Assembly (NCBI GenBank): GCA_950106755.1
Contig: OX467084.1
Span: 30,135,213 to 30,199,212, forward strand
Length of the DNA: 64,000 nt
Source of the DNA: Climacium dendroides
Taxonomy: Eukaryota > Streptophyta > Bryopsida > Hypnales > Climaciaceae
Reading direction: 5' to 3'
Part shown: positions 11,943-24,937 of the stretch, piece by piece
Layout of the letters: every line of letters starts with the position of its first letter
How positions within the stretch are numbered: the first letter of the stretch is position 1
Position numbers and translations under genes: made by a program
Notes under the pieces: model-generated
Databases searched by the model: none
Seen by the model: only the letters and a program-made list of their open reading frames with translations
What the model was told of the DNA's origin: nothing

Positions 11943-13929
11943 GGAAGGCTTTGTGATTTTAATAGTATGATATAAGATAGAGGCACCAATTATTAACCAC
12001 CCCAAGTATCCAACATGTAGGATGTAATATTTCCAACCAAAGCTAGGACAAATTTCCAACCCAAGCTCAAAATGTATTTTTTTTGGTTCTTTTGAAGGTT
12101 GGGACTAATAAGGTTATGACATATATCTTGAAGTAGTGAGCAGGAAAGTAGTTATTGAATGATCTAGATGTTGGTTATTGATAAAGTGTACTTTTTGGCT
12201 CCCAAAATTCATAGTAATTTCAATTAAGGAAATAAAACTTTGAAATTTTTTCTAATCTCCATATTTCCTACTTCCTACAAGGAAAAAACTTCCATCACCT
12301 CATACTACTCACCATGTGCTTCAAAATTGCTTAGATGATCAATTACTACTACTTAGCTTGATTGATGCCCTCGTCAATCATATTAGGAACATTATTTTAG
12401 TGAAAATTTACTTAATGAACTTGTTGTTAATTAATTTTTTCTAGACATTTTTGAATGTCATTATCATATACTAGCAATCTTTTTTATATTTAAAAGATTT
12501 AACAAATTTTTAGACTTAAATCACCATTTGTTTCCTTCATTGATGATCAATTTACTTTCATAATCCAAAATTTTCAAAATTAATTTGATTTTTTGGATGT
12601 TTACACTAGTTCAACTTAATGAATAATATCCACATTTGTCAATTTTTTTCCTTTGTTTCTCTTTGCCATTGTGGCAACTTATCTTTGTCAATTAGATTAT
12701 AGAAGAACTAGGAAGAACCTTTTTACAAGTTTCAACTCAATTTGTTACTCAAAATGGAATTAAATCAATTTCATTTGTATCTTTTCTTTGAAATTTCTTT
12801 GAACTTTGTCAACTTTATTTTGCTCATGATTTGGAATCTTGGATTTACTTGACTTAAAAAAATTAATTTTATTATCCATTCAATTGAACAAATTAGCTAC
12901 TTCTACTTTCATTGAAACTTCAAACTTTTATTTCCTCTCTTAATTTTTATTATATGTGTTATCATAGACTTTTTCTTCCTTTCTACACTTAAAATGCATA
13001 CAACATGCTTCTTTGAGCTCTTTAATTACTAAGTCTTCCTCTTGAAGTTGTTTCGATAAACTCTCTTTAGATTGATGAAGATAATAAATTTGACTTCTAT
13101 AATTATTATTAGCATTAAAAATTCTTTATTTTCTATAATATCTAGATGTATAATTTTTCATTTTTATATCGTCTTAGAACCACACTAATCAATACTACAA
13201 GATAATAGTTTTAACCAAACATCTCAAATCTATCCATTTAAAATTTCCTAGTAGCAACTCTAAAATGTCATTTCAAAAAGCAACAACCCCAATGGAATTG
13301 TCATTTTTATTATAGTATAGTAGCAAAGGTTTGTTCACAAAGAATTTTGTAATAGAATAGGAAATCTAATCAATAAAATATAAATTATAAATCCAATTCT
13401 TGGTTAATTATCAAATTCACAAAGTCTAAAGTCAATCACTAGCTAATACAAAGTACATAAAAACATAGACAAGTGTTGTAAAATTTGCATTGGATTTTTT
13501 TTCTTAAATTAGTAGCCTAATTGTCCAAATTGGTATTTAATTTGGTGATTTAGTTTGTTTTTGAATTAAGTGGGTGACTAAGAAGTGGGTGTGATGGTCA
13601 GACCAAGTTCGTTGAATGTGTATCTGAGTTGGAAGTGAGTTCGTTGTTTGAATTGCAATTCTAATTCGGTAGATATCTTGTGCAATAGTTGACCAATTAG
13701 GTTTACGGAATGCACCTGCCATCAAGTTCCTATATGGTTTAGCATTGTTGATTTTCCAAGCTCCTACTTTGAGGAAATCAAGTAAGTAGCCTAGTATGAG
13801 TTGGTTATGTATTTTTTTTTAAGTTATGAGATGGTATGTGAGATGGAATAAGTGAAGTTATGAGTTAAAGTGATCTTTTCATTTCATAGAATCATATTTT
13901 TATTCAATATAATTTTCATTTTCAATTTT
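11943..13929. other. AT-rich non-coding DNA
   Basis: No gene or bounded repeat is recognised. The section around 13530-13730 is slightly less AT-rich and holds a 62-codon minus-strand frame that matches nothing I know. Confidence 0.5.
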
Positions 13930-16395
13930 CATTTTAATATGTCAAATTGGAGTTTGTTTTAATGAGTTTTAAGATGAAGAATTGCAATCAAAACTTGAAC
14001 TTAAATTTTCATTATCACAAGTGTTAGATCAACATCTTCTTGCCATTGGGTCTTTCATCGCCGTATGAACGTCTACAAGAAGAAGTTGAGCCCTCTTGAT
14101 TGCCAAAGCAACCTCAAGTGGAGCAACGATGACATAAAAATCTCTAGCACGATGTTCAGCCATTGATAATCTTGTTGTAAGTTGGATGCGTTGAGCTTAG
14201 CAATTAAGGAGTGACATTCAAAGGATGCTTTGAAGGTCTTAATAATGATTAGCATTATTGTATGGTCAAGCTTATCAAGGGGAGTCATGACCACCAACAT
14301 TGATTAGAGGAGACGATGAATCCTTGAACTAAAGTGAATCATGTTGATTACATCATAGTCACTATTAAATACATCCTTAAGTTCTTGCAAATGGAGTGAT
14401 ATTTTTCTTGTAACTTTATTTTTTTATGTTTATTAGGCATATATTTGATTCTAATTCTTTATTTACATACTTGACATTTATTTTTTAAATTTATTTTGTG
14501 TGTATGAAATTATAAAAAAAAATCATAGAGATACCATTTGCCTTCTAGTTTTATTTTGAGGTGATTTATCTTCAAGATAAGGATAGGAAATTGGTTGTGG
14601 GATTGATAATGATGACCAATGGGTATTAACCCCTAAAAGACCAAACAACATTTTTTGGCAACATAGTAATTTTGGGTAGCTCACTAAAAATGATTTTTTT
14701 TCTTTGAAATTTTCACACAACATGTATCCAACAAGTAGCTTGAAGGCCCAATAATTTTCATAACTTTTGACTACATGGTTGAAAAGTTATTATACAATAT
14801 GTAATTTTCAACTTTTGGCAAGCAGTTCAGGTAGCAAAAAAACTTCTTTAAAAATCACTTTCAAAAAAATTAAAGTTAGTTCTCTAGATTTATTTCTACA
14901 TAAAAAGCTTTGAATCATTCCATTTTGATTAATGAGATGAAAGTTATGTGGAATTTTAATTGTGGATAGTTATGAAATCTCTACTCTAAAATAAATTTTG
15001 AAGTCCTATATTGAACTCAATTTTCAATATTTTTGAATTTTTTTTTAATAAAGCTCACATTGTTTATTAAAACATTACAGCCATTGAAATTGGCATTTTT
15101 CACTTCCATAAATAAATTGTTAACAATTTAGTATTTTGAATTATTCTCTACTTCTTTCTACTTACTATTTTTTCTCTATATGTTGTACAATTCCAAATGA
15201 TTTGAAACTTTTCAAGCATGTAGCCAACTTGTCTTGAAGAATGAATCCAAAGAAGCACCACCATTTTGGACATTTTTTCATACAAATGTGACCTTGTGAA
15301 GTACAACTACCCGGGTTTTTGCAAGGACTAAAAAAAGATTTTTGTCAATTCAAATGTTAATATCTTGCAAGCTACATGGTGAAATTTTTTTTTAAAAATT
15401 TCACATCTTTTCAAAATAGAGTACTATAAGATCTTATAGTTGAATATGTTCAAAAATGTTTTTTTTCAAAAATTTGGTACTTATATTAGAGATGGCATTT
15501 TTAAAGCATTTTTTTTTAATGAAAACATAGTAAAAACTCTTTAGGGGTTAAGCTAGCCATGTAGACAAGGTATGGGCTAAAGCCCACTTTACTTATTTGG
15601 TAGAGGAGGAAAATAAGGTGGGAGATAAGAAAAAGAACTCTCTCTTTCCTTCTCATAGTTCGTTTGAGTACCAAAGATTTGAGGAGAGAGATCTCATGGT
15701 GTATGTATTATATTGCAATGAAAATTTAAAGAGTTGTATATCATAATGTTGTGGTTTCAAAAATCCCTCATTTTGTCGATTTAAAGTTAGCATTCAAGAT
15801 TTGTGCTAGTTTGAGTGGAGGAAGGTTTGTTGCTTCTTTTGTGAAGGAATAAACATTGTAACTAATTATAAAAAACAGATAGGTTCTTTGTTTGCAATGA
15901 GATTTTGAGAGAGTATGAAATTTTTTGTTAAACTTTCATGAAGCTATTATTCGTTCTATTTAGAGTTATTATGAATAAGTTGTGAGTGCCAAAGTGAAGA
16001 AGGGTCTATTGGCTTCAATTCTAAATGTCAAAATTTCAAATGGCCATAGAAGTGAGACAAAGTGTGAAAATGATTTGAGATTTGAAGAAGCAGAAAAATA
16101 TATCAATTTTTCAAAAAGCCATTGTTCATGTTATTTAGACTGTTGAAGCTATGGTGGCATTGGATCAAAGTTTAGCTAAGAAATTGGATTTGAAGTTGAA
16201 GTTGAAGTTGGAGTTGAAGACATGTGTGTTGTGGCTTGTGGCTTGTGGCTTTTTTTAATTTGTAAATTTTGTTGTTGTGGATGGCGTGAGTCATACCATT
16301 GCTTAACTTCATTTTATATTGTGGTGATAAAGTAGGGTTCTTTGCTCACATGATCAAGACTTGCTCTATTTTCACAACAAGATTGAATTGATGAT
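13930..16395. repeat. Dispersed repeat R, copy 1, interrupted by a TTAA element
   Basis: Three stretches match 51630-52870 in the same order. They are 'GTCAAATTGGAG...GATGAAGA' (about 13940), 'TTTGCCTTCTAG...GGTGATTT' (about 14540), and after the TTAA element 'TTTGTTGCTTCTTTTGTGAA...AATAAGTTGTGAGTG...TGTGTTGTGGCTTGTGGC' (15830-16240). The TTAA element at 14626-15551 interrupts it. About 300 bp near 14040-14340 has no counterpart in the other copy. It may be an LTR or other old TE, but no terminal structure or protein domain was identified. Confidence 0.6.
14626..15551. mobile_element. TTAA-flanked TIR element, copy 2 (subfamily A)
   Basis: Left end TTAA-CCCCTAAAAGACC, right end CTTTAGGGG-TTAA, with TTAA at 14626-14629 and 15548-15551. 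It is 926 bp and non-coding. The interior parallels 1831-3100 and 30297-31136. It lies inside repeat R. The other R copy (about 51.9 kb) reads through this position with a single TTAA (51903-51906), as expected for an unoccupied site. Confidence 0.85.
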
Positions 16396-16407
16396 CAACA
16401 GACCATG

Positions 16408-16947
16408 AATTTGAAGTTCTTAATTTAACTCAGTTTTCAATGTTTTTGGAAAAAATGAAATTATAAAATTTCTTATTACAACATTACAACCATTGGGATT
16501 GTCACTTTTTAATTTCATAGCTAAAATTTTAACAATTTAGAATTTTAAATCATTCTCTACTTCTTTGTACTTACTATTTTTTTCATGTATGAATATGAAA
16601 TGTTCTTTTGGAAATTTTTTATATATATTTCCAACTTATTTCTTCAACATATTATGGAGAATTGCTTGTTGTAAGATCTACATGTTTTTGGGTAAAAAGT
16701 TTGAAAGATGAAATCGAACCATTTGGGAAGAATTGAAAATACTTCTATTTGAAATCCAAGCAACATAATCTTGCAATAGGTAATTTTTTTTAAATTTTAG
16801 GAAGATGTATTCTAACAAGTTAACTAAAGGATTTTATAGTTGAATTTGTTAAAAATTAAATATAAATGAAGATTTTGGCCTTACTTTAAAAACTAGTATT
16901 TTGAAGCAATTTTGGACCTTTAAACATGAGAGAACTTTAGGGATTAA
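16408..16947. mobile_element. TTAA-flanked TIR element, truncated copy 3 (subfamily A)
   Basis: Only the right half remains. The start (about 16408) corresponds to the middle of copy 2 ('GAAGT.CT.TATT.AACTCA.TTTTCAAT'). The right end reads ACTTTAGGGA-TTAA (TTAA 16944-16947). It lies about 0.85 kb after copy 2 in the same orientation. Non-coding. Confidence 0.65.
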
Positions 16948-17824
16948 GGGTTAAAATTACAAAAAACTTCCTATGATCAAGTAATATGAACTTTAGATGT
17001 AGAATCAGCGTCTATTATTTTTAATTATATAATGATTCAAAATGGAACATAGATTTTGAAGGTTTACTCCATGGTCATAGGCTCCATCCTTCCATGATTC
17101 ATATATTTCTGTGTAGTAGGAGCGCCGCATTGTTTTGGTTTTGGGTTTTCCAAAAAAAAGTTAAAGAAAGTAAAGATTGTCTGCTATCAGAACATAGCCG
17201 TTTGCTTCACATGCGTGGTTGATGCTGAAAGAAAGTACCTACCCTCCATCTTTTGAACAAGAGCAGGTACCTACCTACTTGACCAGCAAACTGAAGTAAG
17301 CTTAGCTTATACCAGTACAGTATTTGTTGCCAATATCAGCATACTGAATCCCAATTTTCATCTTATTTAACCCTGCCCATGAATGATTTTCTACTTGGAG
17401 CTGTGAGTTTGGTGTTTGGAGAATTTGGTCAACCGCGAACTTGCTCCTTGGAAGCGTAGTCAACATGAGCATTGATAGCTCTGGGCATGTCATGTTCTTG
17501 TACTGACTAGCCTGCCCATTGATCTATCTTCAGTCTTCACAAATGGATGCTTTAGAACTACTGTAGATATTCTTGGGCTAACCCAAAGTCCCAAACCCAA
17601 CCAAGGGCAGGACTGCCAGAAAAATCAATACTGTATCATGAATTACCAAAATTAATACCTTACTCCTTCCGCTGCCTGCTTGGAACTCTTTCAAACTTCC
17701 AGTCCTCTGGAAATGGTATTAAATGTCCAGAGCAACAAGAGCAGCGTTGGGGGAGGGAGGATCAGGGCTTGGCCAGCTGTAGCTGTCAGAAATCTACACA
17801 CTACTTGGCACCGTGGGGCCAATT
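16948..17824. other. Less AT-rich non-coding stretch
   Basis: Base composition rises towards 45 percent G+C by eye (for example around 17170-17520 and 17700-17820). No protein family is recognisable; the longest frame is about 63 codons. It resembles in texture the islands at 31.9-33.2, 35.3-36.1 and 36.9-38.6 kb and may be older unique sequence between AT-rich repeats. Confidence 0.4.
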
Positions 17825-18060
17825 GCACCATTTCAAAATAAATTTCTACTTTTTGCCGGAATTTTTTTTTTTGGGGGGGGGGGAGAAATTTTCTATTTCT
17901 TCTCTACTAAAAATGTGAATGAAGTTGCCAAATTTGGATGAAAAATTCCATGAATATAATTGAAAAGTATTTTTTGGTCCAAAAGATGGATGAAGGTAGA
18001 AATACAATGCTTCATCAAATTTTAAGTGATCGCCATCTAGACACTTTCTCAAAAAGTAAA
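17825..18060. repeat. Paralogous segment carrying the empty TTAA site
   Basis: From GCACCATTTCAAAATAAAT to ATCGCCATCTAGACACTTTC this segment matches 33022-33201 joined directly to 35273-35297. The junction here reads TTCATCAAATT-TTAA-GTGATCGCC with one TTAA. In the other copy a 2.07-kb element lies between two TTAA copies. A T11G11 run (17862-17883) occurs here but not in the paralogue. Confidence 0.85.
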
Positions 18061-18071
18061 AAAAAAAAAAG

Positions 18072-18932
18072 AAAGAGTTGCTTAAGGCCCATGGCATTTT
18101 TGGGTTTAAAGACATCATTGTTTTTGAAGTGTTATAGTCCAAAATGTCACTCAGGTATAGAAATCTCAACCATACAATCTAGTAGTGTACGTGTTGTAAA
18201 TGACGTGGATCAAATTTGGTGGCTGCATAGATTAGAAGATTATAATATTTTAGTGTAGAAAAAAATGTTGAAATTTTCTTAGCAATACATTTGGAGGTGA
18301 AATTCTGTTTCTAAATTTAAATGTAAAAATTTAAACTACAAGTGCTTCAAAACCAAGACAAAAATACACTAGTGAAAAAAATTATCATTCAATTGACTCA
18401 TTGTCTATTTGTCTCTACAAAATGGCTTTGAAATGTCAAAAGATAGCAAGGTAGTTGCAAAAGCACATCTAGAGTTGAACCTCCTTCTACTAAAGTGCTT
18501 TCTAGTCCATTTATTGAAAACGGACACTATTTGAAGAAGAAACAAGCCGTCGAAGTTCATTGTACTTCAAAAATGTCTAAATTTTGAACTTTGAATTGCT
18601 TGCAAATATTCAAAATACCTTGGATTGGTATTAAAAAATTATCACAATAACTACACTTTAAGGGAAACATAGCCCAACAAATTTTATTTAAAACAAACAT
18701 TGGATAAAAGCCCTCAAAGTTTTAGCCCTCAAAATGCAATTTGGTGAACTTGAATTGAACCTTTGAATTTTGAATGGCTTCCAAAAAATCAATAAATCTT
18801 GGATTGAGTTGAAAAATTTACCACCCTAGAAGATAGAGTACAGATTTTCCAACAAGTTTTATTAAATTTGGACATTGGATGCAAAAGTTACAACACTTCT
18901 AATTGGACTTCTAGACTATGTGAAGACACTTT
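18072..18932. mobile_element. Relic TTAA-family element (subfamily C), inverted, both ends damaged
   Basis: Read on the minus strand it follows the two outer parts of 24938-27228. 'ATGTCCAAATTTAATAAAACTTGTTG' is matched near 18870-18850 and 'CTTTAGTAGAAGGAGGTTCA' near 18500-18475; the end at 18080-18095 resembles 'AAGGCCCA'. The terminal CCCC/TTAA is degraded on the left, and the right terminus is lost where the CACTA end begins. Non-coding. Confidence 0.55.
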
Positions 18933-19599
18933 CCACTACAAGAAAATGGATATTTTATGACTACAAAAATATGACTGAGGATGACTAGCAACTACCCACA
19001 ATTATATTCTTGAAGGTCAACACCTTGAACAAAAATATGATTGCAAATATGACTACTTGTCATTTTGGGGCCTTGTATTTCATATTGGAAATATCAAAAT
19101 ACTTCACAGGAAATTGCAAGGAACATGTTTGGAGAACATCAAGTCATAAAACCAATCATGTTTCTATGATACTAACATTTTTTCTTTTGGGGCAACCCCC
19201 CCAAATATGGGTAATCTAAACAAGCCATTATTTTGAATTTTGAAACCTAGCCACCTTCCTTTTAGGATTTTGAAACCTAATCATTATTTTTTTAGGGTTT
19301 TGAAATCCTAAGCACCACTTCTTAAGGGTTTTAAAATCTTAGTTGCTACCTCTTTGGCTCTTCTTCCTTGCTTTTTGTTGTCTCTTACCTCTTACTTCTT
19401 GAGTTTGTTTTTGTTTTTGCTTCTTAATTATTGACTTTTGCTGCTCTTTAGTTCAAGTTTTTTTGTTTCTTCTTCTTGCATCTAAATTCTTTCTTCTTTT
19501 TGCATTTTAACTCTTTCATCTTATTGCTTTTTAGTTTTTGTCTTTTATTTTCTTTTATTGCTTTTTAGTTCTTGCTTCTTGTTTCTTCTTGTTACATTT

Positions 19600-19720
19600 A
19601 ATTCTCATTTTTTATTGCATCTTAACTCTTATTTCTTGTTGCATCTTAATTCTCATTTCTTGTTGCATCTTAATTCTCATTTCTTGTTGTCTTTTATTGC
19701 ATCTTAACTCTTGCTTGTTG
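19600..19720. repeat. 24-bp pyrimidine-rich minisatellite
   Basis: GCATCTTAA-TCT-ATTTCTTG units start at 19617, 19641 and 19665, with a further degenerate one near 19699. It lies in the pyrimidine-rich core of the CACTA-type element. Confidence 0.7.
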
Positions 19721-20008
19721 TCATCTTTTAGCAATTGCCATTTTTTCTTCTTGTTCCCTCCATTACCGTTGTTATCATTTCTACCTTAAAACTTATGCTA
19801 CATATTTTGTGTTGTTGTAAGCTTTTGAAGATTGAGATTTGTTTTTTATTCATTGAAAATTAACCTCCCGTTTCTTTAATTGAATATGCAAGCACCAAAA
19901 GTTGGAACAAAATTATTGTAGGCTACTTGCAACCCAATACAACCATCTTCACATTATTGTAAGGAAAATAAGCCCTATTGGCTTGTGTGGATGATTTATT
20001 GTGATATA

Positions 20009-20661
20009 CTCCCTCCATCCCATAATGATTTCTTTGTTGGCCTTGTTTTTTTGTCCGAAAATAATCTTCCTATTATGACATGGAAGAAAAGCTTGAAAAA
20101 TCAAGTCTTTAAATGTGTACAATAGAACTATAAAAATCCCCTTATAATGGACAATGCAATCATCATGACAAGGGGGGAGTTGGGCCTCAAGAATCAAATA
20201 ATAATTGAATACAATATGATACAATGAGTGGAAGCAACTAGTAATAGCAAGATATGGTAGGTAGAATTTCACAGTAACTTCGGTCAACTAATATCCGTAG
20301 AGGTGATTCAAAACTATATATAGTAAGTTTCAAATGACTTTGGGGGCTAGGTGAATCCATAAGTTGAGTTGTCCAAAGTCATAGCGGGAATGCCAACATA
20401 CACCGCGGGAAGAAAAATGGACATAACCCATAGCATAGGAACTCAAAATGATTGGCTAGCCATGCTCCAAAAAAATGGTCAAAATTGTCTCTCTTCAATC
20501 CACCACAACGACATTTTCAATACTAATCCAAAATTGAAATTTTTAGGACAATAGGATTGCATCAAAATCTACTTACTATCTAAAAAATTAAAAAATAGTT
20601 ATTTTCAAACTTAATCTAAAACATTTTATTTAAGAGGAAGATCATTTTTGGATGCAGGGAG
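20009..20661. mobile_element. Stowaway/mariner-type element with TA duplication
   Basis: The left end CTCCCTCCATCCCATAATGA and the right end (reverse complement CTCCCTGCATCCAAAAATGA) are inverted repeats of the well-known plant Stowaway/mariner terminus. TA flanks both sides (20007-20008 and 20662-20663). It is 653 bp, long for a MITE, and has no recognisable transposase. Its right 60 bp and the 'GTTGGCCTT' left section are shared with 45441-45997. Confidence 0.8.
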
Positions 20662-21139
20662 TATATACTTTGTATTGGTGACTAATAAATGTCATTGAAG
20701 AGAATTGCATTCTTTCTTGCATTCTTCTTCTCTAATATGATTGTCTCATATATCTCTAAAATCATATGTATCCGTTTTTAACTACATGAAATATTTTATT
20801 CAACTATTAAATCATCTTGATGTATGATTGCAATGTGTCATGTCCTTATAAAATGCATGGAAAATGTGATTGTAGCTTGTAATTGAAACTATTTTGGACC
20901 TTAGTTACCCCAATCACATATTGCTTAGACAAATCTAGGAAATGTGATTCTCAATCATCATGAATATCACTTGTTTTAGTTATATTTTATAATATGTATT
21001 GGCCAAAACGTAACTAGCTATAATCATATAATGCTCATTGTTATGAGCACCAAAATGTGACTTTGTGCTTTCAAAACATGATTGCAATTAGTCATAAAAT
21101 TACCAAATTCATCCATGTCAACTATCACATCAACCACCA

Positions 21140-21410
21140 TGTCAACCAAAAATATGACTTATAGGAGTCATATTTCACATGAGTAAAGAATATGACTCAT
21201 AAAAATGATATTTCACATTATCAAAAAATGTGACTCGAGAGTTATTTTCCACATTAGGAGAGTCATATGATTCACAAGAGTCATATTCCACATCAACAAA
21301 AAATACAACTGCACAAAGTCATATGCCACGTTAGCCAAAATATGACTCAACGCAATCATATTCCACATCAACCAAAAATATGACTACATAGAGTCATATG
21401 CTGCCTAGGA
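21140..21410. repeat. Array of imperfect ATGACTC/GAGTCAT palindromic units
   Basis: Roughly seven units of about 40-50 bp follow the pattern AAAATATGACT...AGTCATATTCCACATCAACC. Such clustered short motifs near an end are typical of CACTA subterminal regions, where they bind transposase. Here that role is inferred. Confidence 0.7.
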
Positions 21411-21650
21411 TTTGTTTTTGACCAGATAGCTCAAGAAAAAAGTCAAGCCCCTCAAGAGTAGTCAATGTATATGCTACATTAGCAAAATATGACTAATTAT
21501 ATCTAATTATAACTCATGTCCGAAGTGACTCAATAATGACTAGACCCAGTTATATAACAAATCATTTACAATGATTTCTTTATGAGTCATATTTTTGATT
21601 TTACGACTCATTGCAATCATATTTTGCAGTCATAACACACCAATTTTGAC

Positions 21651-24600
21651 GGGTTAAACATGTGGTTGTTTGTATGTATGCATATTTGTAATGACAAAGA
21701 TCTCAATGAACTTGCTGGGACAACCAAGGCATGTTTGGTGTTGCTAGAAAATCCTTAGTGAGGGCATATGCACAAAAGAGAGTTTACAACATTCTTATTG
21801 ACAAGGGTAAAGATATTGAATTTTCAAGCTTTTATCTCATCAAAAATTAGAAAATTCATTGTAGAAAACCATCAAGACCATCATGCCATAAAACATGACA
21901 TCAAGCAATTATTTTGACTTTATTTATTTTTGAATATATAATAATATTTTATTTTTATCTTTTTAAACTTAAATTAAATTTTTTTTTGTCAATAATATTT
22001 CTATTTAGATATGCCAAAAACATTTACAAATATTTTTGCTATTAGACCATCTAGCTATAGTTGCCAAGATATACATAAAATTGTTAACCAAGCCTAGAGG
22101 GGCCCTTTTGCATGTGTAGAAAGGGGGGAACCTCCAAATGCTAAAAGTTTCTAAAAATAATGTATAGGTCAATGTGGGGGGAGGGTATGGGCCTTAGGAT
22201 GGGCTGGCTCTAACAATAAAACAAGCAAGCACCAATCACATTTTTCTTCTTATAACTCCATTCCCCACAAGTATCTGGGGGGAATTATACCTTCTTTTGG
22301 AGAGGTACACAATCCAACACTTAATAATGTTATATAGTAGGTGAGCTATAGGATACTTCAACTACCACAACATCAAACCAATATCCTAACAATTACTTTA
22401 CTTTAATAAATATTTGTTAATACTTTACTTTAACATTTATTTTATTTTTACTTTTAAATTTTTTTTATTTATTGATCTTTTATTCTCACCTTAATACAAA
22501 ATTTTATAGAGCATATGATATTAAACATTAGTGCTATCAATGATTTGCCATATTTAAAGAATTAAAAAATGTGTAACAAAGGAAACTATGGAAGGCGTAG
22601 CCATCACTTTTGTCGCACTTACAAATGACATACTAATCGTTGTGGCAATGGCACAAGGCATACTAGTGTGGTATTAAATATGCAAAGCATTATCTTTGGT
22701 CTAGTGAGTGTATTCCAAGAGTTTTAGAGATTTGCCGGCTATTATCCTTCATTTTTCACATTCAATCACTTTTTACTCACCTATTCCAATTATTGTATAA
22801 ATAGTACTATGAAATAGTATTGTTTTTGACATTCTTGTTGTTTCAAAATTCAAAGATTTTTTTGACATTCTTATTGTTTCAAAATTCAACAATTCTTTTG
22901 ACATTTTCATTGATTCATAATACACACATTAGTTCTCCATGATCGATGCTTTAGTTCAAAGATTTTCTTCTTGGCATATAAAGTCTAGATTAAAGGAAAG
23001 GGAGGCTTTGCACTCATATTTTTTATTTCATTTATTTTGAGTAGGACAAAATGCAATCTTTATTCAATGAAACATGCAAAATATGGATGGAAATGCATTT
23101 ATTCAATTAAAGGTTTATAAATTCATCCAAAATAGTTATAGCATCATAAGATTTTGCAACAATTCAAGAATTTCATTTGCTAATAGAAAAGAATCTATTG
23201 TCAAATACTCCATAGAAAAAAATTGAATCACTTTTGAGCATATTGTCATTTGATTAAAATCTTATTGCTTCCCATTTACAACAAATGTGTTAGGCTTGAT
23301 ACATTTCTAGTGAATAAGTAAAATCTAATCAAAGTGAGTCAATATTATAAGGCTAGAGTCATGGTTTGAAGACACTTTTATAAAAACTACAATCCTAAAA
23401 TGCATCTACACCATATTCTATACAAGGTGTTAATTAATATAAATATATTATTAATAGAATATTAAAAATTAAGAATATCAACATTGAAAGCTAATTACAA
23501 AATAATATGAAATAGCTTTAAGAAATCCATATTTGGATATTGAACTAAAATTTGAAGATACTTCTATTGCACGTATACCATTGTTTATTAAACCTCTAAA
23601 ATTGTTGTGCATTTTGAGCCCCCACAATGCACAAAATGGTATAATTTTATATATTTGAAGCAATAATAAATCAAAGTGAAATCTTTATTGTTTGTGAGTT
23701 TTGATTGATCAAGATATTTTTATTTTTATTTATTTATATGTATGACTTTGGATGTATATCAAATTGAGAATTCGATGAAATTCGAGGATGTAGATTTTAA
23801 TTTTGCAATTTTTGTATGATGTCTATACTCGAGTTGAAAACTAGCAATCTAAAAACTAGAACTTGGATATACTTTGGAAAGGACTTACATACCTTATATA
23901 ACAATCATAAGAATAAAATATCAAAAAAAACAAAAGAATCACAAAGATTTCAAAATTGGATTTTTCTATAATAAAGATGGTAGATTGTTGAATTAGAACA
24001 ATTTAAAAATGGAAAAAATAGAAAAAATATTTATAACTAAAATTTAGAATTTTACAACACTAACTTTAAGTGCTAATTGAATTGCTATAACCCTAAGGTG
24101 CCTAAAGAATTGATAAGTGACAATCCTTCACAAGTCTTTTAATAATTATACAAATTTATATTTTGAAGTCAAAATATATAATATCTCTTTTAAAAATATT
24201 CATACCATTGGTATATTGAATTTGTAGTTAAATTTTGAATTTGTGCTTATGAACAAAAAAAGTCAAACCATATTAGTTTAATAAAACTTCAAAATCTACA
24301 ATGTGAAGTGTTAAGGAATTTTAAGATCAATGTTTGTCTCCAAAAAATTAGATGTGATTTGATCAAACTTGAAGGTAAATTCAAAATATCATTATTATAA
24401 TTTGATTAAAACTAAAAGCATAAAGCACAAATTGCTTTGTTTCTACTCTACCTTAAAATACTCAAGCATCTAAAAAATTTAGGTGGATTAATGCAATTAC
24501 AATTATCATAGTTAAAATCCTAATTGCATAACTTAGAATATTTTTTCAATCTTTTTTCTCAAATGATTTTAAATTTTAAATTATAAAAATATTTCATTCT

Positions 24601-24937
24601 ATTTTTTATTTTGAAAAATATTTCATTATATATATATATATAATTCTTCATATAATTTATTAATACATTTCACTTTATGAAATCACAATAAATTGATTTT
24701 CCAATAAAATTTAAAAATAAAATAAAATCTGCAAGAAGAACATTTAAATATGAAAAAAATTCTAAATTCAATCAATCAACAATACAAAGTCAAGATTTAG
24801 ATGTACATACATAAGTATATATCTTAAAGGAAGATGAATGATGCAATCTAGCCAAACATTTCTTAAAAATCCTTGGGATTTAGATGGGATTATTTGATAC
24901 ATTGTTGAACAATTTTAGCCTCAAAGAATAATAGTGT
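21651..24937. other. AT-rich non-coding DNA
   Basis: No gene, RNA gene or bounded mobile element was recognised. A short repeat 'TTTTGACATTCTTATTGTTTC' occurs about three times near 22827-22910. The rest is featureless A/T-rich sequence. Confidence 0.5.

Larger units (their letters stand above)
18933..21650 (+). mobile_element. CACTA-type (En/Spm) element, left end intact, right end not found
   Basis: The left end is CACTACAAGAAAA, the standard plant CACTA terminus, followed by subterminal ATGACT motifs. A long pyrimidine-rich tract (19360-19790) parallels that of the CACTA element at 41985-44390. At 21100-21640 many ATGACTC / GAGTCAT palindromic units form a subterminal-repeat region. No TTTTCTTGTAGTG-like right terminus was found, so the right limit is approximate. 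No transposase is encoded. A Stowaway-like element is nested inside. Probably non-autonomous and partly deleted. Confidence 0.6.

Noticed and set aside
17846..18258. Overlapping 106-107 codon frames on opposite strands
   Set aside because: They span three different repeats (paralogous segment, homopolymer run and TTAA relic), so they cannot be one conserved gene.
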